A stretch of DNA of 38,725 nucleotides, taken from positions 1-38,725 of the forward strand of contig MCFE01000760.1 of the NCBI GenBank assembly GCA_002104905.1, in the 5' to 3' direction. The notes under the pieces are model-generated. The model ran no database searches. It was not told the origin of the DNA and was given only the letters and a program-made list of their open reading frames with translations. The position numbers and the translations under genes were made by a program. Below, piece by piece: positions 1 to 11,000 of the stretch. Each line of letters starts with the position of its first letter. The stretch's first letter is position 1. This stretch comes from Basidiobolus meristosporus CBS 931.73 (lineage: Eukaryota > Basidiobolomycota > Basidiobolomycetes > Basidiobolales > Basidiobolaceae).

Positions 1-216
1 AGGCTGTGGCTGATGACTCATTTGATTGCATCATCATTACCCAATAAGATCCCACCTGGTATATTTATTTCTGTCTGATAAGGATCTGCTGACTCATTTG
101 CTGACTAATGCTACTGATTTGATGCACATAACTGATCTACTGATAACCTAAATGTATACTAATTGATTTGACTACGAACTGATCTAACCTAAACATTTAA
201 GAGGCAGATCATAACA
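1..216 (-). repeat. LTR of gypsy family A (minus, cut by window edge)
   Basis: Read on the minus strand it begins TGTTATGATCTGC at 216 and matches the plus-strand LTRs at 1416 and 13148 base for base over long stretches. It lies directly after an integrase fragment whose reading frame stops within the first bases of the LTR, so it probably landed inside the integrase gene rather than being the element's own 3' end. The far end lies outside the window. Confidence 0.8.
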
Positions 217-405
217 GTGAAGTCATCTTTTGCTGTGACACTTTACTTCTGCCACTGATGGCATGGTAGACAATGTTATTAAGGTACTCAAGCTGATTCT
301 TTAGCTTCTCTGTATTCAAGTTGGCTAACTCTGTAATCTGCAAGTCTTCAAAGTTGTTGAATCTTTTTCCAAACATCAAAAAAACGGCATTGATCCATGT
401 CAAGT
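217..405 (-). pseudogene. Ty3/gypsy integrase linker fragment (family A)
   Basis: About 60 codons are open on the minus strand. They contain the stretch NLNTEKLKNQLEYLNNIVY followed by a basic, K/Q-rich segment. I recognise this as the region between the integrase catalytic core and the C-terminal SH3/chromo-like part in fungal gypsy elements (family resemblance recalled, not searched). It is cut on one side by an LTR A (216) and on the other by an LTR B fragment (406). The continuation type of sequence (FDK...LKFG...KLELQWTG) is seen in the second family A copy at 12387-12610. Confidence 0.55.
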
Positions 406-590
406 AGTTTGTTCATACTAATCTACAAGTTTATATGTTGACAAAAGGGATGATGATTTGTTGTTGAGGGATTGCCTCCTTTATATACTTTTCTTACTGG
501 CAAAGTGATTACTAATTATGGTGTTCCAGAAGGTTGCAGTGTTCAAATAGAAGTCTTAATGACTTCAGAATGAGCTAAGAATGCCCCAAG
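406..590 (-). repeat. Fragment of LTR B
   Basis: It matches the middle of the gypsy B 3' LTR (about 33017-33185) in the same orientation, including the TATATA-containing segment and the stretch reading GTGTTCCAGAAGGTT on the plus strand. Both ends are ragged. It sits between the gag and integrase remnants of a family A element, so it marks either an insertion with later deletion or a rearrangement. Confidence 0.8.
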
Positions 591-635
591 TAGATGCAAC
601 AGCAAAAGTAACTCAAGAACCTCAGCCTGCAGCTG

Positions 636-908
636 TTATAAGTCTTGGTATAAAGCTGTATCTGTCAGGTAAGATGCTGCATAATGTAGTTTGCTTTCTG
701 GGGTATCTACCTCAGCCTTAATGGCTTCTTTGATCTGAAGGAGCCAAGTTCCCAGGCTTTCATTCACTCTACCATGGTACAGGTTGACCTTCACACTAAA
801 GTGGCTCTTAACAGGGTTTTGCTGGCTTTGGGCCTTGGTAGTCATTCCTTGTTGCTGCTGGGCCAGGATGTATTACAGAGCATTCTTGCATTCTTTATCT
901 TCTGACAT
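636..908 (-). pseudogene. Ty3/gypsy Gag N-terminal fragment (family A, copy 1)
   Basis: The likely start is ATG at 908 (MSEDKECKNAL), followed by an in-frame TAA and then AQQQQGMTTKAQSQQNP. A second open stretch, 845-636, has GRVNESLGTWLLQIKEA and LHYAASYLTDTALYQDL. The latter pairs with VHNAASYLADAALHWYF in the copy at 12660-13147, a typical retrotransposon Gag pattern (small helices, W and AASYL). The 5' LTR remnant lies just upstream at 967-1092. The rest of gag, protease, RT and RNase H are missing. Confidence 0.65.
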
Positions 909-947
909 CTTGTGAGAGAATTTATTGTTCTTCACAACGGAGGTGTC

Positions 948-966
948 TGGTTATTGCTGCTACCAA
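948..966 (-). promoter_or_regulatory. Candidate primer-binding site, gypsy A copy 1
   Basis: Immediately after the end of the LTR A remnant (minus strand) the sequence reads TTGGTAGCAGCAATAACC. The same position in copy 2 (13655-13672) reads TTGATAGCAGCAATCACC. A TGG close to the LTR end is what a primer-binding site for a tRNA 3' CCA end should show. Which tRNA is not determined. Confidence 0.45.
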
Positions 967-1092
967 TATTGCAAATCATGATATAAGAGTTGCAGAGCAA
1001 TAGGGAGTTTAGCTGGTACTGTATTCACTGAAACTTGAACTGAACTTTATTCAGGCTCCAGCAGCTGCTTATATACATTTTGCCAGATGTCC
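967..1092 (-). repeat. 3' part of LTR A, 5' LTR remnant of gypsy A copy 1
   Basis: The minus-strand sequence matches the last ~125 bp of LTR A (TATATAAG...GAACC...TGAATACA...AACTCTTATAT). It lies upstream of the gag remnant in the expected order LTR, primer site, gag. The start of the LTR is missing beyond about 1092. Confidence 0.7.
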
Positions 1093-1415
1093 AGATATCT
1101 CCCATCTAGTGGGATTTGTGGGCCTTCATATTCACAGCTGTCCATCTCAGCAGGTAAGTGGATGCTGTGATACTTTAAATAAGCTACTGATATCTGCTTA
1201 AAGTACATTCATAAGAACTTGGAGCACTATCTTCAGGTTATCCTGATGTTGAATAGGGACAACTGTCAAGTAAGATAATTCCTTGCAGGATTAACCTCAC
1301 CTCATTGTTAAACAGCAATTTTTGGAACTAAAGAAAGCCAACCAAGGCAGTTCTCACAACAGTGGCAGAGTATACAACATCTTGTAAGGCAATAAAAATT
1401 GCCATGTGGTTAAGA
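1093..1415. other. No recognisable feature
   Basis: About 320 bp between two LTR A pieces. I see no coherent reading frame, no repeat shared with the rest of the window and no element terminus. It may be old flanking DNA or an unrecognised LTR. Confidence 0.4.
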
Positions 1416-1781
1416 TGTTATGATCTGCTGTTTGAATGTTTAAGTTGGATCAGTTTTTGGTCAAGTCAATTAGCTAGATGTTTAGCTTATAATTATATCA
1501 GTATTATCTATCAGATCAGTAGCATTAGTTGGCAAATGACTCAGCAGATCCTTATCAGACAGAAATAAATATACCAGGTGGGATCTTATTGGGTAATGAT
1601 GATGCAATCAAATGAGTCATTAGCCACAGCCTACATTAGGAAATACAATTAGTCAGCAATAGATCTGGCAAAATTTATATAAGGAGCTGCTTGAACCTCA
1701 ATAAAATTGGTTCAAGTTTAAGTGAATACAATTCTAGCTAAACTCCCTATTCCTCTACAACTATTATACTAAGACTTGTAA
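1416..1781 (+). repeat. Solo LTR A, plus orientation
   Basis: It begins TGTTATGATCTGCTG and runs to AAGACTTGTAA, about 366 bp, the same extent as the other LTR A copies. The final CA is obscured by a run of A. No primer-binding site or gag follows it and I cannot find matching target duplications. It is an inverted partner of the LTR at 1-216. Confidence 0.75.
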
Positions 1782-2301
1782 AAAAAACAGTATTTGCAGG
1801 ACCTAAATGTATGTTAAATACCTCTACTACATAATTTCATGATATCAAGAGTTTATATATCAGTTGGTAAAAATAATTCTTTTCATGCCTAATTTAATCA
1901 AATAAGTATTAGACACTGTTTTATACACTCCAGATATTTTACTTTGACCTCAGGTACCCAGAACATACATGTTCTCAATGTTGTCAAGACAGCCCCAAAC
2001 TTGGCACACATGTTTGTTTGAATGTCTTAAGTGTACTTGATGTGTTTGTTATATGGTTGCTTGGTTTAGTTCTGCTTAGTGTTCATATATGATTCAATCC
2101 TATTTTGTGGCAATCTATTAAGTCCCTATGACCAGTGAAATACTCAACCCCACCCTGTTTTCTATTGGTAACCTCACTCAGTTAAGCATGCAAAAAGTGT
2201 CTCTTTCTATATTTCCCATTGCACCCTATCAATAGGAATACTTCACAGGAGACACAAATTAGTCTAGCAGGTAGATCCAATATGAATCACCATCAGGATG
2301 C
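1782..2301. other. No recognisable feature
   Basis: About 520 bp of AT-rich DNA. No frame with protein-like composition, no TIR and no match to other parts of the window was noticed. It is the best candidate in the first 10 kb for non-transposon flank, but this is only absence of evidence. Confidence 0.4.
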
Positions 2302-2571
2302 TGTTGGAATTTAAGAAGTGATATGGATATTGAACTAATTAGGAAACAGTCAAACTCAGGAGCATTCTGTAATGGTTTCATGGTTAGTACAAAGTGTTTG
2401 TTAAAATTGTTAATCTGATCTTGACTATAAGGAATAATCCTAGGATTGTAGATCTGAGGAAAATGGCAAAGTTTGGGCTGCAAATTAGTCCTACATTGAC
2501 CAGGACAAGTTCAGAACTGTTGAGTAAGTTGGTAGCTGCTGGATGATATCAAATAGTACAATATTTTGACT
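2302..2571 (-). repeat. Copia 3' LTR, copy 1
   Basis: The sequence from TGTTGGAATTTAAGAAG to a degenerate counterpart of ATTTCAACA aligns with the 369-bp copia LTRs at 7701 and 12018, but is shorter by about 100 bp. Most of the TATA-containing part is missing. It follows the RNase H end of a copia pol remnant, as a 3' LTR should. Confidence 0.7.
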
Positions 2572-3564
2572 ATCCCCTCAACTAAACAGTTCCTTAATCC
2601 CCAATTCCTCTCTGAGATTCACATGTTGTGGTCTAGCCAGTGGTTTTGTCAATATATCAGCCACCATTTGGTCAGTTTGACAGTAAATTAGCTCTACAAA
2701 GTTAATTTCTACAATTTTTCTCACAAAGTGGTGATTTATATCTATTTGCCTATTTCAGGTATGATTAGTGGGATTCCTAGCTAATGAAATACAATTATGA
2801 TTTTCTGCGTAAATACATGTTGGTTGATGTAAAGTAAAACCTAGGTCTTTGAATAATTTCTGTAGCTATCTAGCCTCCTTAGCTGCTTGGCATGCAGCCA
2901 TAAAATCAGCTTCAGTTGTAGATAGGGCCACTGTTGGTTGTTTCTTACAATTCCAAGTAACAGCTGCACCAGCATGAAGAGTTACATACCCTGTGGTAGA
3001 GCATCTGTCAATCAGATCCCTACCCCTATCTAAGTCACTATGCCCATCAAATTCTTGTTTATTAGCTGTTTCAGAGTCTTCCAGTACCACATTTATGGTA
3101 CCATGAAGAGATCTGAAAATCTGCCCAACTACTCTGATTCAATCTGATCCATAATTCTGCATAGGTTGAACAACTATTCCAGCTGCAACTGCAACATCTG
3201 TATGTGTAGCCAGCATCAAGTACAACAGGCTACCAGTCACTAATTGAAAGAGAAATTTTTGGTTCATAATTGAGCCATTTTCACTAATAACTGGCTGAGA
3301 TTTGCCCAATTTTACATTATTGTCCAAAGGGGTAGCTACAGGTTTGCAAGTTTCCATTTTGAAGCATCTAAGAATGTCTCTGATGTACTTAGACTGATTC
3401 TGCTAAATTAGCTGCGTAGGTATGTCAGATTTCACTGCAATTCCCAGAAAAGAGCTCAATTCTCCAAGATCTTTCATCTCATGCTTGCTGAAGAGATTAG
3501 ATTTTGTCTGTTCAAGTGCCTCCTGGTCACTTGTAGCTATTAATAGGTTGTCCTCATCAAGAGC
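2572..3564 (-). pseudogene. Copia pol remnant, copy 1 (RT end and RNase H)
   Basis: Reading on the minus strand, the remnant starts within the RT catalytic-box region (LIATSDQEAL-like) and passes SKYIRDILRCFKMETCKP and a PDIAVAAGI-like stretch. It ends in the Ty1/copia RNase H (RCSTTGYV, AVTWNCKKQPTVALSTTEAD). Several stops and one-base shifts break it. The upstream part (gag, protease, integrase, most of RT) is absent because the LTR of copia copy 2 begins exactly at 3565. It is closely related to the copy at 8064-11981 but more decayed. Confidence 0.85.
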
Positions 3565-3930
3565 TGTGGGAATTTAGGAAGTGCTTTGTATATAATGAAC
3601 CTATCAAGAAAAGTGATGAAAGAGGAGGTGCAGCTTATTCATAATGTGGATCAGTATTCATACTTCTGTAGAAGTAATACAGCTGAAGCACTATGTAAAG
3701 AGGGTCTCCAACATTCAGGGCATTCTGTAACAATATCATGGTTAGTATGCAATGCTTGATAAAAAGTGCTAATTTGATCATGACAATGGGGAATAATCAT
3801 AGGATTGTAGATCTCAAGAGACAGGCAAAGTTGGGGCTGCATATTACTCCTGCAAGAACAAGGACTAGTCTGGAACTGTTAAGTAAATTTTTAGCTGATG
3901 AATGATACTAAATAGTCCAATAATATACCA
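3565..3930 (-). repeat. Copia 3' LTR, copy 2
   Basis: Running from TGTGGGAATTTAGGAAG to AATAATATACCA, 366 bp, it aligns end to end with the 369-bp copia LTRs. It is followed by the polypurine tract of copy 2 (plus strand CTCCCCCTAAAG). Confidence 0.8.
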
Positions 3931-6229
3931 CTCCCCCTAAAGTAAATTATTTCTTAATCCTAACTCCTCTCTGAGAATCTCAAATTGTGGCCTAGCTAGT
4001 GGCTTTGTCAGCATATCTGCCACCAATTTGTCAGTTAAGCAGTAAATCAACTCTACTAAGTTATTTGCTCAAACATTCCTAACAGAGTGGTGTTGTATAT
4101 CTATTTGCTAAGTTGTTGCATGAATAGTAGGATTCCTAGTTAATGAAATACAATTTTGATTATATTTGTAAACACATGTTGGTTGATATGAATTAACGCC
4201 AAAGTCTTGATATTATTTCCATAGCCATACAGCCCCCTTTGTACTCTTTGGCTCCCGCTTTGAGAGTTTTCTGTCATGTATGTGATAAAAGACACCATGG
4301 CCAAAGATCCTGAGGTGCTGAAGATCTGATGTTTTTCTTGTATATGCTTCAATGAGTGTATAACTACATAGTGCTGTTGTTTGGCATCTACCCTTGATAT
4401 TTACTATGGTAGCAACAGATTCAGCCCAAACTTGTAGCCCATTCCCTTATCATGTAGCATAAATCTTTCCATATCTACTACTGTTCTATTTGCATGTTCT
4501 GCTACTCCATTGTGCTGTAGAATATGTGGAACACTTGTTTGATGAGCTATACCAGTAGATGAGCAGTATTTTGCAAACTCTTTTGAGCAGTATTCTTCTC
4601 TAGTGTCAGTTGGAGGTACCTTCAACTTACACCAGGTTTGGGGATACTGCCATGTTTGTGAAGCATTGATACATCTCTAAAGCCTCATCATTTGTTTCAA
4701 GGAAGTACACCCATGTATATCTTGACTTGTCTTCAATAAACATCATAGAGTATTTCTTATCTCCAAAGGACAGTGTCCTCATGGACCCACAGATGTCTGA
4801 ATGTACAATAGCCAACATTTTAGTGGTTTTACCGCCTCCTGAGCTTCTAAAATGTTGCCTAGCTTGTTTGCAATATGAATTTCCCTTACAGATATGCAGT
4901 TTGATTCAAATTGTGAAACTTGGACCTTAAACTAGCTGGTTTTTCACCAATTGGCTCATCTTCTGCTCCCCACCATATCCTAGCCTCCTATGCCACATCT
5001 CCCAGTTAGTTTCAACAATTTTGGCATACTCAGGTACAATGATCTTGCATTGTAGTTTGTATACACTGTGATCTGTGATTCTCAAAGCCAATTTCTGGGC
5101 ATTTTCATTCAATAGTGAGCAGATCAGCTCAGTAAAGACAAATATCTGTCCCTGAGCAGTTGATTTACTGACCGAGAGTAGGTTCTCAGCTATTTGAGGT
5201 ACATAGAGTACATTAGTCAGGTTAGTTGTTGTAGCCCCTGAGATATCAATTATATTTAGTAGTATAGATTCACTAGCAGTAGCTTTCAGTGCAGAGTTGT
5301 CTCCCAGATAGGCCTCTTTTGGGTCAATAGTCTATGAGTTGCTGAACCACTCCTCTATCTTGCAATTATGTTGTGATGTTGCAGAGTCTATATACCATTG
5401 CTTACTTTGCTTGCTTGTACTCCCTTAAACAGTTACAATAGCTGTTCATCAGTAGTTATATGGTTTGCCTGATCAAGTTTCTGTTTTTTGTCTACTTATT
5501 TGTGCTTGCATTTGTATGCCCAGTGCCCTGCTTCTTAAAGTAGTTACAGTAACCAGGTGTTCTTGCATTTTGCTGCTTTCCCTTCTTTTCTGCTTGCCTT
5601 TCTCAGCTGAATAATGCATTGTCTTCAATTTTCTCTGCTTGATCATCATGTCCAGGTTCTTCATGGAGAAGTCTTCCTTTGACAGAGTCTGAAGTCAAAT
5701 TGTCTTCACTGCTTTCAAATAAAGTAGGAGTGGCTCAAACCTGTCTAGCCGGCTGCAATGCAGACAGAGTATCTTTTCTTTATCAACTACCCCTGCATTA
5801 ATACTGTGAAGTTCTTCTGCAAGTCTCTATGCTGTTAGTGAGTTTTAGAATGTTATCATCTGACTTCTTCCTCATGTTGAAGAAATTTTGTTTTAAGTAA
5901 AGCTTGCTTAATACTGACTTTGCTCTAAAGATCTTCTTTAAGGATTCCCATGCTGCTTTGGCAGTACCTGAAGCATGGATTTGTCCAATGAAGGAATCCT
6001 GCACATTGATAGATATAGCATTAAAGGCCTTTCTCTCCTTTTCTTGAGACTTCTTCACTACTTCTGCTGTTCTGTTGGGGTCAACATCACTTTCTATTAC
6101 TACATCCCAAAGCTTTCTTTCCTCATAGTGGATCTGCATCATGATTCTCCAAAGTCTATAGCTCTTCCCATCAATCCTCTCCATTACAGGGAAGATATTT
6201 TAATTTTTTTGTTTGTTGGTAGAAGTCAT
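3931..6229 (-). pseudogene. Copia gag-pol remnant, copy 2, reverse transcriptase deleted
   Basis: The start corresponds to ATG at 6229, but a stop follows within ten codons. Recognisable parts in order are Gag (RLWRIMMQIH, AFNAISINVQDSFIGQIHAS), a damaged zinc-knuckle region, the GAG-pre-integrase motif (WEMWHRRLGYGG), and a core with VHSDICGSMRTLSFG, DKSRYTWVYFLE and HNGVAEHANRT, which retains D, D and E-region sequence with stops between. At about 4240 the integrase end joins directly to RNase H, so roughly 1.6 kb present in the 7701-12386 copy (all of RT) is missing. It could only have moved with help from another copy. Confidence 0.85.
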
Positions 6230-6265
6230 CTTTAGAATTGATTAAAACAATTGGAGCTCATAGCC

Positions 6266-6633
6266 TGTTGCAGTTTAAAAAGTAATTTGGATAAACTGAA
6301 CTTATCAAGACATAGTGATAATAATTGAACTGTTGTTTATTTGTGAAGTAGATCAGTATTTATACTTTAATGAAGTAATATAGCTGTAACACTAAGTAAT
6401 GTGTGTTTCTTAACATTCAGGAGCATTCTATAAAAATTTCAGGGCTGGTATAGAATGTTTGGTAAAAAGTGCTAATTTGATCTTGACTATAGGAAAATAG
6501 TCACAGGATCATGGCTCTAAAGAAGCTTCAAAGTTAGGGCTACAAATTAGTCCTAGGTTGACCAAGACTAGTTTAGAGCTGTTAAGTAAGTTATTAGCTG
6601 CTGAATGATACCAAATAGTTTAATATTTCAGCA
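6266..6633 (-). repeat. Copia 5' LTR, copy 2
   Basis: TGTTGCAGTTTAAAAAG to ATTTCAGCA, 368 bp, aligns with the other copia LTRs and carries a degraded TATA segment. The primer-site region next to it (plus strand TTGGAGCTCATAGCC) is a mutated form of the tRNA-iMet anticodon-arm match seen at 12000-12017. The outer flank at 6634 does not match the flank of the 3' LTR at 3564. Confidence 0.8.
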
Positions 6634-6919
6634 GATGCTACCTGGAAACCATTATGGAACCAGCAGCTTGGAAACATTGACAATTCCAAGAAGGTAGCAG
6701 TAAGATTGTGGCAGTGTTTTGCAACTTACACTATTGTCAGCTTTGTAATTACAAAAGCACATTCACCTAACTTTGTAGCTTAGAATACTGTGTATAAATG
6801 CTTGAGGATTCTGATCAAGCTCATTGTACAGTTATATTAGGAGTATTCTTACCATTATACTAGGTGCCTAACACTGGAGATTTCTTAAAGATGTCTGAGC
6901 AGCCCCATATCCTGTATGC
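6634..6919. other. Unassigned; possible LTR end
   Basis: About 290 bp with a TATA-like GTATAAATGC near 6792 and an LTR-like end CCTAACA near 6873, followed on the plus strand by a short ATG frame that stops quickly. This resembles the end of an unknown LTR, but no partner copy is present, so the call is weak. Confidence 0.25.
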
Positions 6920-7264
6920 TTACGCCTGGGCCCTACCTAGATACTCTAAGGTGACTGCTTTGCCAAGAACACATTGAGCTACAAACACCATGGTAGATTC
7001 ATCTATTAATCCATGAACCCTACATAATCTTCTACTTATTAAAGTCACTTCTAAAAAACCCAAGCTTTTACAGGAGCTTATAAGACTGATATTGTCATAC
7101 AATGCAACTTTCACACCTCTTTTACTGAAATTTTCCTTTGGCTCCTGAGTTGTTTCAATCTGAATTCTAAGTCTGAAAGAAAAAAGTGAAAAGGTGGCCA
7201 GCAGAAAAAGGATATGTGGTATTGCTGTGCAAGGCAAATCCTTTCCTACCAGCAAGGGAAACAC
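6920..7264 (-). pseudogene. Possible gypsy retropepsin fragment
   Basis: An open stretch of 114 codons on the minus strand. The part FLEVTLISRRLCRVHGLIDE, then MVFVAQCVLGKA, resembles the protease segment of some basidiomycete gypsy polyproteins, where a GL(V/I)D-(D/S)-G motif is followed by M-V-x-A. Here the expected G after the acidic residues is missing (DES), so it would be inactive. The first ~50 codons look unlike any protein I know. It has no neighbouring gag or RT. It could be a chance ORF. Confidence 0.35.
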
Positions 7265-7504
7265 ACCTTAAAGTACCAAACAAGGTGAAAAGATCTTTAA
7301 CTACAGCTGTCTTAATATTGAGGATAAGTTGCTAATCTATCCTCAGGTGCAAAATGACAAAGACTACCTGAAAGACATTATAAGACACCAACTGGTCATG
7401 CATGACTGCAAAGAACTTGTAAAAGAAGATGGTGATTCTTTACTTCTAAGAAGTTCCTACAAGAAGTAAAAATATGTCTAAAATATAGTTCTATGAAAGT
7501 AATA
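7265..7504. other. Unassigned stretch upstream of the acc 3' end
   Basis: The plus-strand translation contains a protein-like run (NDKDYLKDIIRHQLVMHDC) in a frame that is soon closed. It precedes the conserved acc C-terminus, so it may be the decayed body of an acc gene, but it does not visibly align with the acc copies at 15120 or 20431. Confidence 0.25.
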
Positions 7505-7640
7505 GATGTTGCAGGTAGATTCTATCCAGATCAGCTGTTAAGATCCTATCAGGAGACTGTTGTAATACCAGCAGCTAGGAGTTTATGATACTCTACATGA
7601 TCTTGTGTTAGGATCAAATGGCATTTGGCCAATTTACTTG
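7505..7640 (+). pseudogene. acc C-terminal remnant (copy i)
   Basis: In one plus-strand frame it encodes GRFYPDQLLRSYQETVVIPA, then ARSL and TGA at 7586-7588. The copies at about 17150-17228 and 29950-30037 encode the same pattern (R-S-x-x-E-T-[VI]-x-x-x-A-A) with the TGA at the same codon. Conservation of frame and stop shows a real, once-coding gene end. The family is not identified. Homology continues some 50 bp past the stop (ATCAAATGGCATTT). Confidence 0.55.
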
Positions 7641-7700
7641 CAAGCTTGAGCCTGTATCATGAATATATGAACTAATTCTTCACAGATATTCCCTTGTTTG
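7641..7700 (-). pseudogene. Gypsy A integrase C-terminal tail, piece 2
   Basis: This continues, across the copia insertion, the frame that ends at 12387. After VDKQ the codons read GNICEELVHIFMIQAQACK and then a stop at about 7640. It is the outermost part of the integrase C-terminal domain of gypsy copy A2. The 5-bp duplication GTTTG (7696-7700) separates it from copia. Confidence 0.6.
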
Positions 7701-8069
7701 TGTTGCAATTTAAGAAGTGATTTGGATATAAGGAACTTATCAAGAAATAGTGATAATAGTTGAACTGTTGTTTATTCATAAAGAAGCTCAGTATTTATAC
7801 CTTTGTAGAAGTAATACTGCTGCAACACTAAGTAGGGAGGGTTTCTCAATATTCAGGAGCATTCTGTAACAGTTTCAGGGTTAGTACATAATGTTTGGTA
7901 ATAGTGCTAATTTGATCCTGACTATAGGGGAATAATCATAAGATCATGTATCTGGAGAAAGTGGCAAAGTAAAGGCAGTAAATGAGTCCTACACTGACTA
8001 AGACTAGCCTAGAATTGTTAAGTAAATTTTTAGCTGCTGAATGATACCAAATAGTCCAATATTTCAACA
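7701..8069 (-). repeat. Copia 3' LTR, copy 3
   Basis: 369 bp, TGTTGAAATATTGG...TTGCAACA on the minus strand. The last Cys and the TGA of the polyprotein are encoded by its first bases (stop at 8064-8066), so coding and LTR overlap by six bases. Confidence 0.95.
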
Positions 8070-11000
8070 CTCCCCCTCAACTAAATAATTTCTTAATCCT
8101 AATTTCTCTCTAAGGATCTCAAACTGTGGCCTAGCTAGTGGTTTTGTCAATATGTCTGCCACCATTTTGTCAGTTGGGCAGTACACCAGCTCTACTAAGT
8201 TATTTTCTACAGCTTCCCTCACAAAGTGATGCTCTATATCAATGTGCTTAGTTCTGGCATGATTAGTAGGATTTCTAGCTAATGAAATACAACTCTGATT
8301 ATCCTTGTGAATACATGTTGGTTCACCTGAATTAAAACCTAAGTCTTTGAGTAATTTTGGTAGCCATATAGCCTCCTTAGTTGCTTGACATGCAGCCATA
8401 TATTCGGCTTCAGTTGTAGATAGTGCCACAGTTGGTTGTTTCTTGCAATTCCAAGTAATAGCTGCACCAGCATAAAGAAATACATAGCCTGTGGTAGAGC
8501 GTCTGTCAATCAAATCCCTACCCCAATCTGAATCACTATAACCATCAAATATTTGCCTATTAGCTGCTCCAGAGTATTCCAGTACCATATTTATGGTATC
8601 TTATAGATATCTGAAAATCCACTTAACTGCTGCAATTTGATCTGATCCATAATTCTGCATGAATTGACTGACTATTCCAACTGCTACTGCAATATCTGGA
8701 TGTGTAGACACCATCAAGTACATTAGGCTACCAACCATTGATTGATAGGGAAAGTTTTGGTCCATATTTGAGCTGTTTTCATCTATAACTGGCTGAGATT
8801 TGCTTAATTTCAGGTTATTGTCCATAGGGGTTGCTGCAGGCTTGCAATTTTCCATTTTGAAGCGTCTAAGAATGTCCCTGATGTACTTAGACTGATTCAG
8901 CACAATTTTCTGCGTAGGTATGTCAAATGTGACCTCAATTCCAAGAAAATAGCTCAATTTTTCAAGATCTTTCATCTCAAACTTGCTGAAGAGATCTGAT
9001 TTCGTCTGTTTAAGTGCCTCTTGATCACTTGTAGCTATAATTAGGTCGTCCACCTAAAGAACTAGGATGATCACACCCTTTTTGAGCTGTTTCACATATA
9101 TACTGGGATCTGCAGTGCTACAAGAGAACCCAATTTCCTCTAGATATGTGTCAATCTTGTTATACCATGCTCTGGGTGCCTGCTTAAGCCCATACAACAA
9201 TTTTTTAAGTTTGCACACCTTATGGGGGCTTTCTGGATCGGTAAAACCTTCTGGTTGCTCCATATATATAGTTTCTTGCAAATCCCCATTTAGAAAGGCT
9301 GTTTTGACGTCCATTTGGTGTAGATCTAGACTGTGTACAGCTGCCAGGGCTAGAACTGTCCTAATAGAGTTAAACTTGGCAACCGGAGCAAATGTTTCCT
9401 TAAAGTCTAGTCCCTGGATCTGGGAATAGCCTTTAGCTACCAATCTAACCTTGTACTTATCAACGGCACCATTTGAGGTTATCTTGATCTTGTAGACCCA
9501 TCTACATCCTATTGGCTTTCTCCCATTTGGTAAATCTACCAGTTCCCACATTTTTGCCTTGATCAGTGATTGGTACTCCTCCTGCATGGCTTGTTGCCAC
9601 TTAGTAGCATCTGGACCTTGCATTGCCTGTTCCAGATTCTGAGGTTCAGCACATAAGGCAAGATAAGCTTCTTCATGATCATTGGATGTCTGCCACCAGG
9701 ATCCAGGGGCATTTCTTGTTCTGGTAGATCTCCTAACTGGGATAATCTGTTCTGATCTGGAACTGGTAGAAGTATCTTCCATCTCTGGCTGGATTTGGTA
9801 TGTATCTTCTTCATTTGTGTTGATTGCATCATCAGGCAGCTGGCCAATGATTTCCATGGCATTCTGATCTCAATTCTCCTCAAATACAACATCCCTACTC
9901 TTGATCAGCTGCTGAATTTTGCCATCATACACTCTATACCCTTTAATATCTTCACAATACCCAAGAAAGATCCCTTTTCTACTCTTTGGTTCCAACTTTG
10001 AGCGTTTTTTGTCAGGGATGTGATAAAAAACATCACTGCCAAAGATCCTGAGGTGTTGGAGATCTGGTTTTTTGCCTGTATATGCTTCAAAGGGTGTAAA
10101 ATCACGTAGTGCTGCTGTTGGGCATCTGTTCTTGATTTATACAGCGGTATTAACAGATTCAGCCCAAAACTTGAAGTCCATTCCCTTATCATGTAGCATA
10201 GATCTTCCCATCTCTACTATTGTTCTATTTGCACGTTCTGCTACTCCATTTTGCTGTGGAGTATGAAGAACTGTGGTCTGTTGAAGTATACCAGTAGACA
10301 AGCAGTTTTTTACAAACTCCTTTGAGCAGTATTCTCCTCCATTGTCACTTTGTAGTACCTTCAATTTACACCCAGTTTGTGTTTCTGCCATGTTCTTGAA
10401 GTGCTTAGACGTCTCTAAAGCTTCATCCTTTGTTTTGAGGAAGTACACCCATGTATATCTTGTTTTGTCATCAATAAACGTCATAAAGTATCTCTTAGCT
10501 CCAAAGGACAGTGTTCTCATGGGGCCACATATGTCTGAGTGTACAATAGCCAATATTTTGGTAGTATTGATGCCTTCTGAGCTCTTGAAACGTTGCCTAG
10601 CTTGTTTGCCATATGAACATCCCTTACAAACATTCAATTTGATCAGAATTGAGTATTTTAGGCCCAAAACAAGCTGATTTTTCACCAATTGGCTCATTTT
10701 CTGTTCCCCTATGTGTCCTAGCCTCCTATGCCACGTCTCCCAGTTGGTTTTATCAGTTTCAGCAATGTTGACATACTCAGGTACAATGATCTTGCATTGT
10801 AACTTGTATATATTGTGATCTCTGATACCCAAAGCTAATTTTTGTCCATATTTACTCAGTATTGAGCAGCTCAGCTTAGTAAAAACAAATTTCAGTCCCT
10901 GTGTAGTTGCTTTACTGACTGAGAGTAGGTTCTTAGCTATTCCAGGTACATAGAGTACGTCAGTCAGTTTTGCTGTTGTTGCCCCTAAGTTATCACTCAT

